This document shows positions 4,795 through 7,213 of a DNA stretch of 7,213 nucleotides, piece after piece. Under the pieces are notes generated by a model. The model was not told the DNA's origin. It worked only from the letters and a program-made list of their open reading frames with translations, and searched no databases. The position numbers were made by a program, and so were the translations under genes. The stretch's first letter is position 1. Every line of letters starts with the position of its first letter. The stretch comes from Gemmatimonas phototrophica (lineage in GTDB: Bacteria > Gemmatimonadota > Gemmatimonadetes > Longimicrobiales > Gaopeijiaceae). The stretch spans positions 1 through 7,213 of the forward strand of contig CAMCNM010000094.1 in the NCBI GenBank assembly GCA_945876015.1, read 5' to 3'.

Positions 4795-6750
4795 ATGGAC
4801 TTCTTCGAGCACCAGGAGCAGGCCCGGCAGAGCTCCCGGCGCCTCGTCATCCTGTTCGTCCTCGCGGTGGCGGGGATCGTCGCGTCGGTCTACCTCGCGA
4901 TCATGGCGTTCGTCGTCACCAAGATGAACGGCCAGTTCTGGGAGCCGAGGGCGTTCGCCGCGGTCGCGGCCTCCGTGCTCGCCGTGGTGGCGGCGGGCTC
5001 CCTCTACAAGATCGCGCAGCTGAATGGGGGCGGCTCGGTCGTCGCGAAGCGCCTGGGCGGTCGGCGCGTGGATCCGGGCAGCGCCGACCTGCTCGAGCGG
5101 CGCGTGCTCAACGTCGTGCAGGAGATGGCGATCGCCTCGGGCACTTCGGTCCCCGACGTCTACGTGCTCGACGACGAGCCCGGCATCAACGCGTTCGCCG
5201 CGGGATTCGGGGGCGGTGACGCGGTGATCGGCGTCACGCGCGGCGCGATGGAGAAGCTCACGCGCGACGAGCTGCAGGGCGTGATGGGACACGAGTTCAG
5301 CCACCTGCTGAACGGCGACATGCGGCTCAACCTCCGCCTCATGGGCGTGATCCACGGCATCCTGCTGATCGGGATCATCGGCCGCATCCTGATGCACAGT
5401 GGTGGCCGCGGTGGTCGAAAGAAGGATGGAGGCGCGCAGATCGCGCTGTTCGGGCTCGCGCTGTTCGCGATCGGCTACATCGGCACGTTCTTCGGCAACC
5501 TGATCAAGGCGGCGGTGTCGCGGCAGCGCGAGTTCCTCGCGGACGCTTCCGCCGTGCAGTTCACGCGCAATCCGGACGGGATCTCGCACGCGCTCGCCAA
5601 GATCGGCGGACTCACGCAGGGATCGCGTATGTCGACCGCGCTCGCCACCGAAGCCTCCCATATGTTCTTCGGCGACGGGATGGCGCACGCGGTCTCGTCT
5701 GCGTTGGCGACCCATCCACCGCTCGACGAGCGCATCAAACGCATCGACCCCTCGTTCCAGGGGAAATTCGCGCCCGTGGCGAGCGACTTCATCGCACTGC
5801 CCGAGGGAGCGGAGGCGACGGTTGGTGTGATGGCGCTCGCGGGAGCACCGGGAGTACCGCGCGGGCGCGCGTCCGAACGGGAGCCGGCGCGCGGCAAAGC
5901 CGGTGGCGCGCCCTCGGTCCCGCGCGCGGCGGGTGGGTCGGCGCTCGACCGCATCGGCAACCCGGGACCGGAGCACATCGAGCGCGCGCGGACGCTCTGG
6001 GAAAGCGCCCCCCCACCGCTGCGCGAGGCGACTCGCCACCTCGACGAAGCCGTGGCCCTCGCGTATACGCTGCTGCTCGGCCCTCCGGGAGAGGAGCGCG
6101 ATCGTCAGCTCGCGGTGGTGCGCGTGGAGGACGCGGCCGCCGCGCCCAGGATGGCCGAGCTGATCCCGCACGCGGATCGGCTCGATCCTGAGGCCCGCCT
6201 GCCGCTGCTCGAGGTCGCGTCCGCCACGCTGGGCACGCTGCCGCCCGAGCGGCACTACGCGTTCGCCGGGGTCGTGCGCGACCTGGTCGAGGGGGACCGC
6301 ATGGTGGAGCTGTCGGAGTGGATGCTGTCCCGCCTGCTCCTGCGCCATCTGCGGGAGCGGATCGAGCCGAGCAGGCCGCGCCAGGCGAGCTACCGCTCGA
6401 TGGCGCCGTTCACGACCGAAGCCACAGTGCTCCTCTCCGCGCTGGCGTACGCCGGAGCGGACGAGCAGACTGCGGCCGAGCATGCGTTCGCCGCGGCGAT
6501 CGACGAGGCCGGGCTGGCGGGCGTGAGCCCCTGCGGCCGCGACGGCTGTCCGCCGCGCGCGCTCGAGTCGGCGCTCGAGACCTTCGCGCTGCTGGTTCCC
6601 GCCGAGAAGCGACGGCTGGTCTCCGCGTGTGCGGCGGCCGTGGCCGCGGATGGTCGGGTGACCCAGGGCGAGGCCGAGCTCTTCCGGGTGGTCGCGGACT
6701 GGCTCGGCGCGCCGGTGCCGCCGCTTCTGCCGGGGCAGCTCCTATCGTAG
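4795..6750 (+). CDS. Membrane-bound M48 family zinc metallopeptidase (HtpX-like) with long C-terminal extension
   Basis: A 651-residue integral membrane protease. The N-terminus MDFFEHQEQAR is characteristic of the long M48 subfamily that travels with lemA, and fixes the start despite a poor Shine-Dalgarno. Two transmembrane helices (about 17-42 and 52-71) precede the catalytic domain. VYVLDDEPGINAFAAGF (122-138) is the usual M48 strand, HEFSH at 166-170 is the zinc-binding HExxH, and REFLAD (245-250) supplies the third ligand, Glu246. Two further hydrophobic segments (182-200 and 215-240) flank a basic Gly/Arg/Lys loop. THPPLDERI (306-314) is the standard M48 end motif. A low-complexity Gly/Ala/Pro/Arg linker (about 349-382) then leads to a 270-residue helical region. 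Its last part (about 594-646, AAAVAADGRVTQGEAELFRVVADWLG) resembles the TerB-like helical fold. Expected role: quality-control proteolysis of membrane proteins, alongside LemA. Catalytic residues are intact. The function of the extension is unknown. Confidence 0.93.
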   Translation: MDFFEHQEQARQSSRRLVILFVLAVAGIVASVYLAIMAFVVTKMNGQFWEPRAFAAVAASVLAVVAAGSLYKIAQLNGGGSVVAKRLGGRRVDPGSADLLERRVLNVVQEMAIASGTSVPDVYVLDDEPGINAFAAGFGGGDAVIGVTRGAMEKLTRDELQGVMGHEFSHLLNGDMRLNLRLMGVIHGILLIGIIGRILMHSGGRGGRKKDGGAQIALFGLALFAIGYIGTFFGNLIKAAVSRQREFLADASAVQFTRNPDGISHALAKIGGLTQGSRMSTALATEASHMFFGDGMAHAVSSALATHPPLDERIKRIDPSFQGKFAPVASDFIALPEGAEATVGVMALAGAPGVPRGRASEREPARGKAGGAPSVPRAAGGSALDRIGNPGPEHIERARTLWESAPPPLREATRHLDEAVALAYTLLLGPPGEERDRQLAVVRVEDAAAAPRMAELIPHADRLDPEARLPLLEVASATLGTLPPERHYAFAGVVRDLVEGDRMVELSEWMLSRLLLRHLRERIEPSRPRQASYRSMAPFTTEATVLLSALAYAGADEQTAAEHAFAAAIDEAGLAGVSPCGRDGCPPRALESALETFALLVPAEKRRLVSACAAAVAADGRVTQGEAELFRVVADWLGAPVPPLLPGQLLS

Positions 6751-6812
6751 GGACCGCGGGCCGCCTGGCCGGCTGTTTAGCCTCACCTCGAGATCCGGGC
6801 ACCCACTCCAGA

Positions 6813-6844
6813 GGAGAATCCCCTCCTCCTGTAGGGGATTTTCC
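6813..6844 (+). terminator. Hairpin with T-tract after the M48 gene, probable terminator
   Basis: GGAGAATCCCCT (6813-6824) pairs with AGGGGATTTTCC (6833-6844): a 12-bp stem with one G-T wobble and an 8-base loop. Read as a terminator, the core AATCCCC/GGGGATT is followed by TT, giving a TTTT run at 6839-6842. It lies 63 bases after the M48 stop and 97 bases before the next gene, the expected place to end the lemA operon. The T-run is short and partly inside the stem, so efficiency is uncertain. An alternative pairing, GAGGAG (6811-6816) with CTCCTC (6823-6828), would disrupt it. Confidence 0.5.
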
Positions 6845-6880
6845 CCGACGCCACGGTCCTTCCCTCCTGCCCATTCTTCA

Positions 6881-6919
6881 CGTGCCCTCCGGATTCGGGA
6901 TCGAAAGGGGGAAGGCACG
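6881..6919 (+). other. Inverted repeat CGTGCC/GGCACG upstream of the cytochrome-like gene
   Basis: CGTGCC (6881-6886) and GGCACG (6914-6919) are a perfect 6-bp inverted repeat with a 27-base spacer, ending 21 bases before the ATG at 6941. It may be a leader stem or a widely spaced operator. No clear -35/-10 pair was found in 6845-6940. Chance occurrence is quite possible. Confidence 0.2.
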
Positions 6920-6940
6920 CCAAACTTCTGAGGATGGAGC

Positions 6941-7213
6941 ATGAAGACACTCGCGTTCGGTGCCCTCGCCGTAGGAACGTGGCTAGTACTCAGCGGCCAA
7001 CCTGCGAACCAGCCATCTAACAGCCCCCGAGTATCCGACGCGGTTCTCGTTGGCGCCGCCGCGCCCCACGATGCGCGTGCGGCCGCCGCACATTCGATCG
7101 AGCCGCTCTCAGCGATCACGCTGACCCAGGTGGTCCAGCAGTACTGCGTCGTGTGCCACAACAACGCTCTGCTGACTGGAAACGTGAGCATGGAGCGGTT
7201 CGACGTAGCGAAG
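6941..7213 (+). CDS. Exported c-type cytochrome domain protein, N-terminal part (probably DUF1592-type)
   Basis: The first 91 codons of a gene cut by the right edge. ATG 6941 is preceded by AGGA (6931-6934) with a 6-base spacer. Residues 1-19 form a short signal peptide or membrane anchor (MKTLAFGALAVGTWLVLSG) with one lysine and no lipobox cysteine. A low-complexity Ala/Pro/Ser stretch follows to about residue 58. Next comes TLTQVVQQYCVVCHNNALLT (59-78), containing the haem c attachment site CVVCH at 69-73, and then GNVSMERFDVA. The pattern 'YCxxCHNxxLxTGxxSxExxDVA' is what I know from the N-terminal cytochrome domains of large DUF1587/DUF1592/DUF1588 proteins of planctomycetes, acidobacteria and gemmatimonads. 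The downstream domains are not visible, so this is a prediction. Haem binding in the periplasm is well supported; function is unknown. It is separated from the M48 gene by a probable terminator and is likely an independent unit. Confidence 0.78.
   Translation, partial: MKTLAFGALAVGTWLVLSGQPANQPSNSPRVSDAVLVGAAAPHDARAAAAHSIEPLSAITLTQVVQQYCVVCHNNALLTGNVSMERFDVAK

Noticed and set aside
4681..6483. 600-codon open frame antisense to the M48 gene
   Set aside because: The product is an Arg/His/Asp-rich, low-complexity sequence with no domain. The opposite strand encodes a clear M48 protease with all catalytic residues.
6742..7191. 149-codon minus-strand frame over the end of the M48 gene and the cytochrome-like gene
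   Set aside because: It spans the intergenic hairpin and runs opposite a gene with a Shine-Dalgarno, signal peptide and CVVCH motif. No motif of its own.

Overview
The window is a high-GC bacterial chromosomal segment, densely coding with short gaps and several 4-base stop/start overlaps. No rRNA, tRNA, insertion sequence or CRISPR array is visible. The base composition, an ImuB/DUF6504 mutasome-type pair and the start of a probable DUF1592-type planctomycete/acidobacterial-style cytochrome protein suggest a soil or sediment lineage such as Gemmatimonadota, Acidobacteriota or Eisenbacteria. This assignment is inference; nothing here fixes the phylum.

Left half, minus strand, read from 4009 down to 1: (i) a Y-family polymerase-like protein of the ImuB type (4009-2660) whose catalytic carboxylates appear to be lost but which keeps a beta-clamp binding motif (QSSLF); (ii) a 101-residue DUF6504-like protein that starts inside its stop codon (GTGA overlap, 2663-2358); (iii) a MatC/SLC13-like carboxylate permease (2300-1047); (iv) a ZnuA-like metal-binding periplasmic protein (1036-134); (v) the first 45 codons of an ABC transporter ATPase, starting in an ATGA overlap and running off the left edge. 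Genes iii-v look like a transport operon for a divalent metal, with an added secondary permease. Genes i-ii look like a DNA-damage tolerance module. They are 57 bases apart, so all five could be co-transcribed.

Centre (4010-4186): a divergent intergenic region between the ImuB-type gene and lemA. It holds four copies of CCGAA(A/C/G) arranged as two units with an 11-bp internal step. On the strand of the ImuB gene these read NTTCGG-N5-NTTCGG. The spacing matches the direct-repeat geometry of the alphaproteobacterial SOS box (GTTC-N7-GTTC), so this is the best candidate operator in the window.

Right half, plus strand: lemA (4187-4771) and, 23 bases later, an integral-membrane M48 (HtpX-like) metallopeptidase with a long cytoplasmic-type C-terminal extension (4795-6750). 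These two form a recognisable membrane proteostasis pair. After a hairpin that may terminate transcription, a new gene begins at 6941. It encodes an exported protein with a CVVCH haem-binding motif and is cut by the right edge.

Most of the window is recognisable biology. The points most worth a second look are the repeat array in front of the ImuB-type gene, the altered metal-ligand set of the ZnuA-like protein, and the permease embedded in the metal-uptake operon.
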